NCBI GenBank assembly: GCA_034667225.1
Contig: JAXDKG010000050.1
Span: 62,001 to 126,000 of the forward strand
Reading direction: 5' to 3'
Source of the DNA: DATMER01 sp034667225
GTDB taxonomy: Bacteria; Acidobacteriota; Thermoanaerobaculia; Multivoradales; UBA5704
DNA: 64,000 bases
Below the pieces are notes generated by a model that made no database searches, was not told where the DNA came from, and saw nothing but the letters and a program-made list of their open reading frames with translations. This document shows positions 9,063 through 18,398 of the stretch, one piece after another. The translations under genes were made by a program, and so were the position numbers. The number at the start of each line of letters is the position of its first letter. Positions within the stretch are counted from its first letter, which is position 1.

Positions 9063-10610
9063 TCAGTCGGGCGTCTGCCAGCCGCTGAACACGAGAAGGT
9101 CCAGATGCTCGTAGCCGTTCACCGGTCCGTTCCAGGGGACCGGCACCCGTCCTCCTTGCGTGGCATGGCCGCGGAGGAAGGCTCCGAGCTGCTGCGACCA
9201 TGCCTCCAGAATGTGGGCGGGCTCCGGGGCCCCCGGAGGCGGAATCTCCACGGAGCCGGCCACCCAGACCCGGTGGCCCGAGCGCAGAGCCTGCTCGATC
9301 TTGCCCAGCACATTCGCAAGTGGCTCGCTCTCCTCCATGCGAGCCTTCAGCAGATCGAAACGATGGCGGCCGTGGTCCGAAAGGTCCGGGAGGGTCATCC
9401 AGGGCGTCGCGCCACGGACATAGCGCGCGTAGCTGACGCCCATGTACCAGGGCGCCACCACCACCAGATCTTCCGGCCCGGCTTCCGCCGCAATCCGCGC
9501 CGCCACCAAGTCAACGTTGGTCATGCGCACCCGGGCTAGTGACGTGGCCGGGATGGCCAGGACGAGCACCGCGAGCACGGCCGTGACCAGGCGCACCGCT
9601 CGCCACGCAGCAGACGCGGCGAGCCGCACGTCGAGAGCGGCCGCAGCCACGGCCAGCATGGCCAGGAAGTACCAGGGTTGCGGCGCGTAGTCCAGAACCT
9701 GCAGGAAAGCCCATTGCGCCAGCACCAACCCCGGCAGGGCGAGCAGGGCAAACAGGCGCGCGTCCTCCCGCTCCTGCACGACCCGCTCCGTTCCTCCGGC
9801 GCGGGAGGGGACGGGAATGAGGGCCAGCGCTCCGAGCAGCACCCACACCCACCGCAGCTCGCGGACCGGCGCGCTCGCGGTCCGTGCCATCTCGTCCAGG
9901 ATCTCCCGCGGCCCCACGGAGACCTTCAGCATTTCGCTCCAGGCGCGTGTGGCAAGCATCGGCTCGATCCAGAGCAGGAGCGACAGCGCCGCCACGGCGC
10001 CGACCGCCACCACCGCCCAGACCACGCGTGGACGCCGCCGGATGACTCCCACCCCGATTGCGGCCAGGCCGAGAGCGAGCAGCAGGGGCGCGTTGAACAG
10101 GAGGAACTGGACGCTGAGCAGGGAAGTTGCCGCCGCCACCGCGATAGTGCGGCCGTCCGGCCGGGCCGCCAGCCGGGCGAACGCGGCGAAGGCCGCGACG
10201 ATCGCCAGGGTTCCCAGACCGTAGCCGCGCAGGGAATCCCCATAGAGGAGGAACGACGGATTGACCGCCACCAGGGAGAGCGCCACGAGCGGCACGGTCC
10301 CGCCGGTCCGCCGGGCGGTCCACCAGAGCACGGCGAGAAGCCCGAGGCCCACGAGCAGACCGAAGAAGCGCAGCGAACGGTCAGAGCCGCCAAGCATCGC
10401 AACCCAGCCGCGGACGAGGAAAAAGAACGGCGGCGGGAAGGACTCGTGAGTGGCGACGACTTCAGCCAGCGTCGGGGCGGTCGCCACGTGAAACGCGGAG
10501 GCCTCGTCCCGCCACAGCGGCCCGGCATGGACCAGCCGCATCCCGTGGAGCCCCACGGCGAACAGGGTGATCAGGAGGGCGGTCGCCCATTCCGCGCGCT
10601 GGAGCCGCAT
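9063..10610 (-). CDS. GT-C fold membrane glycosyltransferase (GT39-like)
   Basis: A 515-residue polytopic protein with about ten hydrophobic helices. The early W-R-D-E-A at 33-37 matches the acidic DE motif in the first periplasmic loop of PMT/ArnT-like GT-C enzymes, which transfer sugars from polyprenyl phosphate. F-P-P-P-F follows soon after, and the C-terminal region is a soluble periplasmic domain. Its ATG directly follows the TGA of the TonB-domain gene at 10611, so the two are translationally coupled. The acceptor (protein, lipid or glycan) cannot be told from the sequence. Confidence 0.82.
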   Translation of the reverse strand: MRLQRAEWATALLITLFAVGLHGMRLVHAGPLWRDEASAFHVATAPTLAEVVATHESFPPPFFFLVRGWVAMLGGSDRSLRFFGLLVGLGLLAVLWWTARRTGGTVPLVALSLVAVNPSFLLYGDSLRGYGLGTLAIVAAFAAFARLAARPDGRTIAVAAATSLLSVQFLLFNAPLLLALGLAAIGVGVIRRRPRVVWAVVAVGAVAALSLLLWIEPMLATRAWSEMLKVSVGPREILDEMARTASAPVRELRWVWVLLGALALIPVPSRAGGTERVVQEREDARLFALLALPGLVLAQWAFLQVLDYAPQPWYFLAMLAVAAAALDVRLAASAAWRAVRLVTAVLAVLVLAIPATSLARVRMTNVDLVAARIAAEAGPEDLVVVAPWYMGVSYARYVRGATPWMTLPDLSDHGRHRFDLLKARMEESEPLANVLGKIEQALRSGHRVWVAGSVEIPPPGAPEPAHILEAWSQQLGAFLRGHATQGGRVPVPWNGPVNGYEHLDLLVFSGWQTPD

Positions 10611-11171
10611 TCATCGACGGCCGAAGCTGACATTGACAGTCCATTCATTGGGAACCCTGACTGGCTGACCCAGGAGGGTGGCCGGCCTGAATACCCAGTC
10701 CTGAAAGGTGTCAAGAACAACCTGATTGGCATACTTGTTCAAGCCGCTAGTGACCTTGAGGTCCTGTACGCATCCATCTTCATCGATCTCGGCAGTCACA
10801 ATCACCTGGCCCTCACGACCAGTGCTGCGTTTGAATTGCGGCTGCGAGCCGAAGATCTTTTCGGGCTGTTCAATAGAAACCGAATCCTGCCCGGCAGGCT
10901 TTGCAGACCCGCGGTAGGCCATGGAGGAGTCGCCTACGTTCTCTCCGGCAACCTTAGCTTTGCAGAGTAGGACGCGGAGCTCGTCCGAAGTGCTTCCATC
11001 AGGCTGCTGAACGAAAACCTGCCGTGCCAGTGCGGCTGCTTCGGAGTAACGGCGCTTCTTGAAGAGAGTTCGAGCCTGTTCCGTCTTCTCCGTCAGAGCG
11101 CCATCCTCGGCACCCGCCGCACCGGCGACTCCCAGGAGCAGGATCAGAGGAAGGATGTAAGGTCGCATCAT
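10611..11171 (-). CDS. Secreted TonB C-terminal domain protein
   Basis: A 186-residue protein with a cleavable signal peptide (about 1-20), a short helical TPR-like segment (residues 27-70) and a C-terminal TonB-type domain (Q-V-I-V-T-A-E-I-D-E-D-G, then W-V-F-R-P-A-T-L-L-G-Q-P-V). It has no membrane anchor or proline spacer, so it is not a complete TonB; such soluble TonB-domain proteins are frequent in Acidobacteriota, with unknown role. AAGGG precedes the tandem ATG start. It abuts the GT-C gene with no gap. Confidence 0.8.
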   Translation of the reverse strand: MMRPYILPLILLLGVAGAAGAEDGALTEKTEQARTLFKKRRYSEAAALARQVFVQQPDGSTSDELRVLLCKAKVAGENVGDSSMAYRGSAKPAGQDSVSIEQPEKIFGSQPQFKRSTGREGQVIVTAEIDEDGCVQDLKVTSGLNKYANQVVLDTFQDWVFRPATLLGQPVRVPNEWTVNVSFGRR

Positions 11172-11290
11172 GATTTCGTTCCCTTGCCGGTGTTCTCCCC
11201 GACTGAGCTCGAAGATCCGGCGGATCAGGTCCGTGGGTAATGGCTGATTCTACTGCATGCCCAAACGGCAGATCGGCTCCGGGCTCGGCG

Positions 11291-11466
11291 CGAGCGCCTC
11301 GGGCTGGAGATGAGCGGCAAAACTACAGCCCGAGCGCTGGAAGCACGGCCTTTTGAGATTCGGACTGTGCGCGAGCGGCTCATCTCTTGCCTGAGGCGCT
11401 CGCGCAGAGCCCGAGCCGCTCATCTCGCTCCCTAGCCGTTCGCGCAAGGCTTGAGGCGCTCGCGCC
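11291..11466. repeat. Degenerate 20-bp lattice array
   Basis: GAGCG-type cores begin at 11291, 11311, 11331, then at 11372, 11392, 11412, 11432 and 11452, each exactly 20 bp apart; the step between 11331 and 11372 is 41 bp. Units alternate between CGAGCSGCTC-ATCTC and TGAGGCGCTC-GCGC forms. GAGCGGCTC and GAGCCGCTC are reverse complements, so neighbouring 40-bp blocks can pair. Substitutions are common and indels nearly absent. Confidence 0.8.
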
Positions 11467-11471
11467 ATGGA

Positions 11472-11501
11472 TTGACAGGTTGACTACGCTATGTATATGA
11501 T
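11472..11501 (+). promoter_or_regulatory. Sigma70-type promoter TTGACA-18-TATGAT
   Basis: TTGACA at 11472-11477 and TATGAT at 11496-11501 with an 18-bp spacer. It points right, but the next gene on the right is on the minus strand, so no CDS is served. It may drive a small RNA or antisense transcript. Confidence 0.5.
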
Positions 11502-11558
11502 AGAGACGATACGGCGGCTAAAGCCGTCTCCGGCATATTCTTTGACAATCGATGTACC

Positions 11559-11601
11559 CATGAGGTTCGGCGGGGCCCGGGGCGCGTGCCCGCCGCTCAT
11601 G
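11559..11601. other. Strong two-step hairpin
   Basis: CATGAG-gtt-CGGCGGG pairs with CCCGCCG-CTCATG around a 14-nt GC-rich loop. It lies 50 bp beyond the stop of the gene at 11652-12770 and could end that transcript, or be part of an RNA from the promoter at 11472. No U-tract follows on either strand. Confidence 0.5.
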
Positions 11602-11651
11602 GGGTTCGTGCGCCCGGTCAGAAGGCTCTCAGCCGCCAGGCCCCCGCCGTC

Positions 11652-12770
11652 TCACGAGGCCGGCTGAACGACGAAGATCACGTTACCCCATGCGGTGAAG
11701 ATCACGCCGACTCGTGCATTCGGACCATTCGGCACAGCCGCGATTACGAGAGTTCCGCTATCAGGGTTGCTGGCCTTGCAACTGGAATCGGACGTGACGC
11801 TCAGCCAAGGGCCAGAGTTCGTTGGGGCCATCACCGTGAAGTGGGTTGGGGCAAAGAGACATGGCTTCGACGAGGGGATCATCCGCTTGACGCTTCCCCC
11901 GATCTTCACCACACCTCCTCCGTCAGCGAAGGAGATGAAGGTCTTGTCCAACGACATTTTGACCTGGAGCTCCGGAGTAAGAGCGGCCAACAGGGGGAGC
12001 TCCTGTGCGAGCACGCCGCTGAAGGCGGCATAGCCGGGCTGATTCATGACAAAGAGAGCGCCTTCGCCGGTAGCATTTCTTTGGACCCCGGATCGACTGA
12101 TCTGATAGGTCCGTGCAAGCCCGGAAATCCCCTGGATCGTGGCTCCTGTCATTCCGAAGGTATAGGCATGGGGCCTCGGGCTCAGCGGACAGGTGGATTT
12201 GTCCACGGCACGCGCCGAGAAGTTGTTCGATGGCATGGACATGCTCTGCGTGACTGCCAGGAAGCCGGGAGCAATGGTCTTCCACTGGCCCTGGACCGTT
12301 CCCTTGGGTTTAAACGCGCAGGCGCCGGTGTAGCTTGCCTGATCAATGTCGACAGGAACGGAATACGACGACGAGACGAATCGGACGCGGCCGCCACGCC
12401 CGTAACTGGTATTCTTGGAGATCTTGACGTTGATGATCGCTGGTCCGCGGTAACGCCCGTCTCCGACGTCGGTACCCGAAACAGCCAGATTGATCCAGCC
12501 GGGCTTTTGGCTGTTGTCGATCTTCCAAGTGCAGGTGACGGGGTTTACCCGTACGCGGAACGTTAGCGTGGACTCATAGAAAGGCGCATGGTACGTGCGA
12601 TCCGACGCTGTTACATTCCAGTTGTCCACGTTGATGTCGCAGGTCTGCACCTCGGACGTCACAAGCGGCGCCTGCTGACTCGTCGTCTCCGCTTCGGGTA
12701 GAGGCTGAGCAAAGCCGCTGCCGAGGCTGGCTGCGAAGGCACCTGCCACCAATAAGAGCGCGCTCCTCAT
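11652..12770 (-). CDS. Secreted protein with BACON-like domains
   Basis: A 372-residue exported protein: signal peptide about 1-21, then an Ig-like stretch with the BACON-type pattern C-T-W-x-I, P-G-W-I-N-L and G-x-G-R-V-R-F (residues 60-145), and a second, shorter copy near the C-terminus (W-L-S-V-T, G-T-L-V-I-A-A). Family knowledge links BACON domains to carbohydrate or mucin binding and to surface proteins. AGGAGG precedes the ATG. It sits 64 bp downstream of pstB but has its own ribosome site; a link to phosphate is not evident. Confidence 0.7.
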   Translation of the reverse strand: MRSALLLVAGAFAASLGSGFAQPLPEAETTSQQAPLVTSEVQTCDINVDNWNVTASDRTYHAPFYESTLTFRVRVNPVTCTWKIDNSQKPGWINLAVSGTDVGDGRYRGPAIINVKISKNTSYGRGGRVRFVSSSYSVPVDIDQASYTGACAFKPKGTVQGQWKTIAPGFLAVTQSMSMPSNNFSARAVDKSTCPLSPRPHAYTFGMTGATIQGISGLARTYQISRSGVQRNATGEGALFVMNQPGYAAFSGVLAQELPLLAALTPELQVKMSLDKTFISFADGGGVVKIGGSVKRMIPSSKPCLFAPTHFTVMAPTNSGPWLSVTSDSSCKASNPDSGTLVIAAVPNGPNARVGVIFTAWGNVIFVVQPAS

Positions 12771-12834
12771 TTCGAAGACCTCCTATTTCAGGCAACGTAC
12801 CTCTCGGCTGGGATATTTCGCCTGACCAGGCCTA

Positions 12835-13629
12835 CTAGCCGAATCGGCCGGTGATGTAGTCCTCGGTCTGCTTCTTCATCGGGTTGATGAAGATCTTCTC
12901 GGTAGCGCCGTACTCGATCAGCTCTCCCAGATAGAGGAAGGCCGTGTAGTCGGACACGCGGGAGGCCTGCTGCATGTTGTGGGTGACGATGACCTGCGTG
13001 TACTGGGTCTTCAAGTCCTGCATCAGCTCTTCGATGCGTGCCGTGGCGATAGGGTCGAGAGCGGAGCAAGGCTCGTCGAGCAGGATCACTTCGGGCTCGA
13101 CCGCGATCGCACGGGCGATGCAGAGGCGCTGTTGCTGGCCTCCGGACATGCCGAGGGCGCTGTCATCCAGGCGGTCCTTGACCTCGTCCCAGAGCGCGGC
13201 GCCGCGCAGGCTCCTTTCCACGATTTCGTCCAGGTCGCGCTTGCGGTTGATCCCCTGGAGGCGCGGCCCGTAGGCCACATTCTCGTAGATCGATTTCGGG
13301 AACGGGTTTGACTTCTGGAAAACCATTCCAATCCGCTTGCGCAGCGCGTTGATCTCCAGCCGCGGGTCGAAGATGCTACCGCCCTGGAACTTGATGTCCC
13401 CTTCGATGCGAACGTTGTCGATCAGGTCGTTCAGGCGATTGATGCAGCGCAGCAGGGTCGACTTGCCGCACCCGGAGGGGCCGATGAAGGCCGTGATCTT
13501 CTTCTCCGGGATCTTGAGCGAGATTTCGCGCAGCGCCTGCTTCTCGCCGTACCAGAGCGACAGCGACTCGATCTCCAGGACCGGATCCTTGATCCCGGGG
13601 TCGAGCGCCGAATTGATCGTCTGAGTCAT
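12835..13629 (-). CDS. pstB: Phosphate ABC transporter ATP-binding protein
   Basis: A 264-residue ATPase of the high-affinity phosphate importer PstSCAB. Walker A G-P-S-G-C-G-K-S, signature M-S-G-G-Q-Q-Q-R, Walker B V-I-L-L-D-E-P and the H-loop histidine in V-T-H-N-M are all intact. The start ATG at 13629 overlaps the pstA stop by one base (TGATG). A longer open frame in the same register runs through pstA but is a shadow. It is the last gene of the pstSCAB operon. Confidence 0.97.
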   Translation of the reverse strand: MTQTINSALDPGIKDPVLEIESLSLWYGEKQALREISLKIPEKKITAFIGPSGCGKSTLLRCINRLNDLIDNVRIEGDIKFQGGSIFDPRLEINALRKRIGMVFQKSNPFPKSIYENVAYGPRLQGINRKRDLDEIVERSLRGAALWDEVKDRLDDSALGMSGGQQQRLCIARAIAVEPEVILLDEPCSALDPIATARIEELMQDLKTQYTQVIVTHNMQQASRVSDYTAFLYLGELIEYGATEKIFINPMKKQTEDYITGRFG

Positions 13630-15179
13630 CACACTGTGCTCCCCGCGTACTTTCTCCGCAGGTGGTTGCGGAGCATGATGGCGACGATGTTCATCAGGGT
13701 TACCACCACGATCAGGAGCAGCGCCGTGGCGAACACCAGCGGCGTCGTGGCTTCGACGTTGGGGCTCTGGAAGCCGACGTCGAAGATGTGGAAGCCCAGG
13801 TGCATGAACTTCCTCTCGAAGTGGACGAACGGCGGCCGTCCGTCGATGGGCAGCGACGGCGCCAGCTTTACCATGCCCACGATCATCAACGGGGCCACTT
13901 CGCCGGCGGCGCGCGCCATCGCCAGGATCATCCCGGTGAGGATGCCCGGGGCCGCGGCCGGGATCACCACGCGCCAAATGGTTTCGAACTTGGTGGCGCC
14001 CAGGGCGAGCGAGCCTTCGCGCACGATGCGCGGCACCGCCGCGAGCCCCTCCTCGGCAGCCACGATCACCACCGGTACGGTCAGCAGCGCCAGCGTCAGG
14101 CTCGCCCAGAGGATGCCGCCCGTGCCGAAGGTCGGCGTGGGCAGCGATTCGGGGTAGAGGAGCCGGTCGAGCGAGCCGCCGACCAGGTAGACGAAGAACC
14201 CGAGCCCGAACATCCCGAACACGATGGAAGGGACGCCGGCCAGGTTGTTGACCGCGATCCGCACCATCCGCACCAGCAAGCCCTGCTTGGCGTACTCGCG
14301 CAGGTAGAGCGCGGCGAGCACGCCGAGCGGCGCCACGGCGAAGGACATGATGAAGACCATCATCACCGTGCCGAAGATCGCTGGGAAGATGCCTCCCTCG
14401 GTGTTCGATTCCCGCGGATCGGCCGTGATGAATTCCCAGCCCCTGGAGAGATAAAGCCCGGTCTTTTCGAGAGCGTTCATGTCGTTCGGGCGGATCGCCC
14501 GGACCACCATCGCGACCGGCATCTCTTTGATCTGGCCGTCCACGGCGCGCATGACGAGTGTGCCCTGGTCGAGTTTCTCGCGCAGCTTGAACAGGCGGCC
14601 GGCGAGTTGTTCGTACTCGGCTTCGCGCTCGGCGAGCCCATCGGCCCGGCCCTCCAGCCGGAGCTTTTCGATCGCGTAGTTGACGTCGCCGATCTCTCCC
14701 TTTTCCAATTCGTCGACCTGCTCGCGCTGCTCCGCTTTCTTTTCGTGCAGCTCGTGGAACGCCTTCCAGGTCGCCTCCGGGCCGCGCGCGAGGACCTTGT
14801 TGCCGTCGCGCAGCTCTTCCATGAAGCCATGGAAGTTGCCCCACTCCAAGCGTTCCAGGAGGACAGCGCCGGCGGGCCGGGCGCGGGAGGCGATGTCTGC
14901 CTCCTCGATCCAGGCGAAGTCGAGCCCGCCCACGTCGCGGTTGGCGATCTTGATGCGGAGGCGGTCGATCGCGGGCGCTTGCTCGACCTCCCATACCTCG
15001 CCGAGGAGGCTGGTGCCATCCTTCAGAGTGAGCTGGACGAGATCCTTCTGCCAGAAGTAGCTGAGGCCGTGCCAAGCCAGCAGACCCATGATGCCGATCA
15101 CCAGCAGGAGATTGAAGGCAAGGGCGCCGCCGCAGAGCCAGGTCATCGCCTGCCCAAACAGCTCGGAGCGAGGTTTCAT
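13629..15179 (-). CDS. pstA: Phosphate ABC transporter permease, long form
   Basis: A 516-residue permease, much longer than the roughly 290-residue E. coli PstA. After one N-terminal helix (about 18-40) comes a 200-residue extracytoplasmic insert with a charged coiled-coil stretch (E-K-K-A-E-Q-R-E-Q-V-D-E-L-E-K). The normal permease core follows, with the EAA-type loop E-G-S-L-A-L-G-A-T-K. Long PstA/PstC pairs of this kind are known from Pseudomonas. The ATG at 15179 overlaps the pstC stop as ATGA; the open frame extends to 15368 but only as overlap with pstC. Confidence 0.93.
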   Translation of the reverse strand: MKPRSELFGQAMTWLCGGALAFNLLLVIGIMGLLAWHGLSYFWQKDLVQLTLKDGTSLLGEVWEVEQAPAIDRLRIKIANRDVGGLDFAWIEEADIASRARPAGAVLLERLEWGNFHGFMEELRDGNKVLARGPEATWKAFHELHEKKAEQREQVDELEKGEIGDVNYAIEKLRLEGRADGLAEREAEYEQLAGRLFKLREKLDQGTLVMRAVDGQIKEMPVAMVVRAIRPNDMNALEKTGLYLSRGWEFITADPRESNTEGGIFPAIFGTVMMVFIMSFAVAPLGVLAALYLREYAKQGLLVRMVRIAVNNLAGVPSIVFGMFGLGFFVYLVGGSLDRLLYPESLPTPTFGTGGILWASLTLALLTVPVVIVAAEEGLAAVPRIVREGSLALGATKFETIWRVVIPAAAPGILTGMILAMARAAGEVAPLMIVGMVKLAPSLPIDGRPPFVHFERKFMHLGFHIFDVGFQSPNVEATTPLVFATALLLIVVVTLMNIVAIMLRNHLRRKYAGSTV

Positions 15180-17368
15180 AATTGTGAGTACCGCTCGCGC
15201 AGCCGCTGGCGGACGAGCTCCGCGACGGTATTGATCACAAAAGTCACAACGAACAGCAGCAGGCCGGCCAGGAAGAGCGTCCGGTAGAGCGTGCTGCCGT
15301 GCGGCGCCTCCGGGATCTCCACGGCGATGTTGGCCGACAGCGTGCGGAAGCCGTTGAACGGGTTCCAATCCATGATCGGCGTGTTGCCCGTGGCCATGAG
15401 CACGATCATGGTCTCGCCCACGGCGCGGCCAAAACCGATCATGATGGCCGAGAAGATTCCCGGCGAGGCCGTGGGCAGGACCACGCGCGTCACGGTCTGC
15501 CAGCGATCCGCCCCCAGCGCGAGGGAGCCGGCCACCAGGTTGGTCGGCACGTTGGAAAAGGCATCCTCGGCGATGGCGAAGATGATCGGGATCACGGCGA
15601 AGCCCATGGCGAGGCCGACCACGACGGCGTTGCGCTGGTCGTAATTAAGGCCCGTGGTCTGGCCGAGCCAGCCTTGGAAGCTGCCGCCGAAAGCGAGCTT
15701 TTCAAAGGGCCCGGAAAGCTGGAAGCAGAGCCACATGCCGAAGGCGAGCACGAAGACGAACAGAATCGCTTCGGTGCCTGCGCGGAAGGCGCGCGGCGAT
15801 AATCTGTTCCAAAGGAATCCCGCGGCCAGGATGAGGACCGGAAGAATCAAGGGCATGAGGATCAGGGCCGGTATCGCATCCTCGATCCGCGGGGCCAGCC
15901 AGAGCCCGGCGAGGAAGCCCAGGACTACGCTGGGCAGCGAGGCCATGATTTCCACCATCGGCTTGAGCACCCGCTTGTAGGACGGGTGCATGAACTGCGA
16001 CGTGTACATGGCTCCCAGCACGCCGAGGGGGATCGCGAGCAGCAGCGAGTAGAACGTCCCCTTGAGGGTGCCCACCAGGAGTGGAGTCAGCGAGAGCTTG
16101 GGCTCGAAGTCGTCGCTGCCGCTGCTGGACTGCCAGACGTAGGCGGGCTCGCCGTACCCCTCGTACCAGACCTTGCCGAACAGGGTCTCCCAGGTGACCT
16201 CGGGGTGCGGATTGAAGACGTCGAGCTCGGCCAGCCTGCCCTCGCCCGCGAGATAAACGCCGTCGGTCTTCGGGGTGTAGAAGAGGCCGGTGCCGCGCTT
16301 GATGGGGGCGTCGCCCGTCCATAGGGTGCGGTGCGAGGTGGAGTAGTAGAGGCCCAGCCTGCCGTCATCCCCCAGGGCCAGGAATCCCTTGCCGCGCTCG
16401 GACGGCGCGATCTGGCGAACCGCCTTTTTCAACCGCGGGAAGTCGCGCACCCGGGTCAAACGGAAGACCTCCTCGTCCTCGTTTTCGCGGATCTGCAGCC
16501 AGATGCTCAGAGCGCCGTTCTCCTGGCCGACGACCAGGGAGCGCCCGCCGATCAGCAGGTCGAGGGCGGTGATCGCGGAGGGGCCGGCGGAGGCGGCCCG
16601 GACCTGGCCGGGCTGGCCCTCCGCGAGCGGCCACCAGAGGATCTCGCCGCGGGCCGTGCCGCCGTAAAGAGAGGTCTGGCCGTCGTCGATCACGAGGGCG
16701 GTGAGCCGGCCCGGGGCCTGCACCTCGAATTGCTGCACGGACTCGGTCACCTCCCCGGTCATCGTATTTTCCTGGCTGGAGCGGCGCACCACGGCGATCG
16801 TGCCATCGGCGAGCTGGGCCGCGGAGATGGCGCCGCCCTCCTCGTCGACCTGGGCGGCGAAGGCGCCGAGCGGGCGCCGCTGCGGATCGAGCTCCAACAG
16901 GATCGGATCCTTGACCGCGAGGGTGACGACCTGGGACTGGCCCTCGAAGGTGACTTCGAAGGAGACCGGCGCCAGCACGACATGGCCGTCGCGGGTGGCG
17001 CCGGTGAGCACGGGACGGCCCGCGGGCAGCTTCATGCCCGTCAGGGCTCCGGTCCCCAGGTCCACGTCGCCAACCAGCTTTCCATCTTGCAGGCGGACCA
17101 CCCGGACGTGGCCGTCGGCGGCCAGGGCGGCGACGTGGGTGCGGTGCTCATCCGAGATCAGCGCCCCGGCCGGAGGGCCGGGCAGGGGGATCTCGCGGAC
17201 GGCGCGCACGCGGGCCTTGGCCATGAGGGGCCAGACCTCGACCAGGATGAAGACGAGGATGCCCAGGATGCTGACGATGATCGCGAGACCGCCCGCTGAG
17301 ACGACCCAGCGAGCGGCGCGATCGGCGATCAGCCTTCTGCGAGCGGTCTGGGAAGGCACCGAACTCAC
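15176..17368 (-). CDS. pstC: Phosphate ABC transporter permease, long form with beta-rich insert
   Basis: A 730-residue permease with an N-terminal helix (about 25-48), a large extracytoplasmic region to about residue 420 that looks like WD/propeller repeats (recurrent I-T-A-L-D, L-Y-G-G-T), and a six-helix permease core. The core has the E-E-A-like loop around A-G-S-L-A-L-G-A-D-R-W. The GTG start at 17368 overlaps the pstS stop (GTGA). Together with the long PstA it forms the membrane pore of the phosphate importer. The insert's function is unknown. Confidence 0.93.
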   Translation of the reverse strand: MSSVPSQTARRRLIADRAARWVVSAGGLAIIVSILGILVFILVEVWPLMAKARVRAVREIPLPGPPAGALISDEHRTHVAALAADGHVRVVRLQDGKLVGDVDLGTGALTGMKLPAGRPVLTGATRDGHVVLAPVSFEVTFEGQSQVVTLAVKDPILLELDPQRRPLGAFAAQVDEEGGAISAAQLADGTIAVVRRSSQENTMTGEVTESVQQFEVQAPGRLTALVIDDGQTSLYGGTARGEILWWPLAEGQPGQVRAASAGPSAITALDLLIGGRSLVVGQENGALSIWLQIRENEDEEVFRLTRVRDFPRLKKAVRQIAPSERGKGFLALGDDGRLGLYYSTSHRTLWTGDAPIKRGTGLFYTPKTDGVYLAGEGRLAELDVFNPHPEVTWETLFGKVWYEGYGEPAYVWQSSSGSDDFEPKLSLTPLLVGTLKGTFYSLLLAIPLGVLGAMYTSQFMHPSYKRVLKPMVEIMASLPSVVLGFLAGLWLAPRIEDAIPALILMPLILPVLILAAGFLWNRLSPRAFRAGTEAILFVFVLAFGMWLCFQLSGPFEKLAFGGSFQGWLGQTTGLNYDQRNAVVVGLAMGFAVIPIIFAIAEDAFSNVPTNLVAGSLALGADRWQTVTRVVLPTASPGIFSAIMIGFGRAVGETMIVLMATGNTPIMDWNPFNGFRTLSANIAVEIPEAPHGSTLYRTLFLAGLLLFVVTFVINTVAELVRQRLRERYSQL

Positions 17369-18339
17369 TTTATTTTGGCGGTCTCTTCCTGCGCCACCTT
17401 CGCCGGGACGGGCAGGTAGCCGTCCTTGACCACGGTCTCCTGGCCTTCCTTGGAGAGGGCGAACTTCAGGAACTCGCGGACCAGCGGGTCGAGCGGCTTG
17501 TTGGGCGCCTTGTTGACGTAGACGTAGAGATAGCGGGACAGCGGGTAGTTGCCCGCGTACACATCGGCGGGATCGGTGCCGAAGTACTGGCCGCCCTTCT
17601 TGGCGGCGAGCTTGAGCGGCTTGACGCCCGAGGTGCGATAGCCGATGCCGGAGTAGCCGACGGCGAACTTGTCCTCGGAGACACCCTGCACCACGGAGGC
17701 GGAGCCGGGCTGCTCCTTGACCGTGTCTTTGTAATCGCCCTTGCAGAGCGCGTGCTCCTTGAAGAAGCCGTAGGTGCCGGAGGCGGAGTTGCGGCCGTAG
17801 AGGCTGATCGGCTTGTTTGCCCAGGCGCCGTCCTTGACGCCGGTCTGGCCCCAGTTGGCGATCGCCTTGCCGCCGCAGGCGCGGCCCTTGGAGAAGATCG
17901 CATCGACCTCCTGGAGCGTGAGCTGCTGGAGCGGGTTGTCCTTGTTCACGTAGACAGCGAGGGCGTCGACCGCGACGCGGATCGGCGTCGGCTTGTAGCC
18001 GTACTTCTTTTCGAAGCCGTCGATCTCGTCAGCCTTCATCAAGCGGCTCATGGGGCCGAGCTGAGCGGTGCCCTGGATCAGGGACGGGGGCGCCGTGGAG
18101 GAGCCCTTGCCCTCGATCTGGATGCGGATGTTCGGGTACTGCTTGCGGAAGCTCTCGGCCCACAGCGTCATCAGGTTGTTGAGCGTGTCGGAGCCGACCG
18201 AGCTCATGTTGCCGGAGACGCCACTCGTCTTGCTGTAGCTCGGGATGCCAGCATCGACCTTGACCGCCTGCGCGGACAAAGAGCTCCCCGCCAGAATGAT
18301 CGCGAGGGTCAGGGGAGCTGCCTTGAGATTATTTTTCAT
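17365..18339 (-). CDS. pstS: Phosphate-binding periplasmic protein
   Basis: A 324-residue substrate-binding protein. The signal peptide ends near L-S-A-Q-A, and the mature protein starts with the phosphate-binding G-S-D-T-L segment. Further ligand motifs include K-G-S-S-T-A and R-N-S-A-S-G-T-Y. The ATG at 18339 has GAGGAGAG upstream; the open frame reaches 18597 only through the promoter region. It is the first gene of pstSCAB, and a Pho-box-like site lies 60 bp upstream (18399-18416). Confidence 0.96.
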   Translation of the reverse strand: MKNNLKAAPLTLAIILAGSSLSAQAVKVDAGIPSYSKTSGVSGNMSSVGSDTLNNLMTLWAESFRKQYPNIRIQIEGKGSSTAPPSLIQGTAQLGPMSRLMKADEIDGFEKKYGYKPTPIRVAVDALAVYVNKDNPLQQLTLQEVDAIFSKGRACGGKAIANWGQTGVKDGAWANKPISLYGRNSASGTYGFFKEHALCKGDYKDTVKEQPGSASVVQGVSEDKFAVGYSGIGYRTSGVKPLKLAAKKGGQYFGTDPADVYAGNYPLSRYLYVYVNKAPNKPLDPLVREFLKFALSKEGQETVVKDGYLPVPAKVAQEETAKIK

Positions 18340-18398
18340 CGTTCTCTCCTCTCGAACGAGAGGATCGCAGAGGGGTTTGGCAACGGGCCTACCGCTGT

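Larger units (their letters stand above)
11172..11651. other. 480-bp intergenic region with array, promoter and hairpin
   Basis: No convincing CDS. It holds the 20-bp array (11291-11466), a plus-strand sigma70-like promoter (11472-11501) and a strong hairpin (11559-11601). A second smaller hairpin pairs GAGACG (11504-11509) with CGTCTC (11525-11530). Confidence 0.75.

Noticed and set aside
12835..15075. 746-codon frame containing PstB
   Set aside because: Only the last 264 codons are PstB; the rest is an out-of-frame shadow of pstA.
13629..15368. Longer PstA start at 15368
   Set aside because: The added residues overlap pstC and have no membrane or signal character; ATG 15179 makes the standard ATGA junction.
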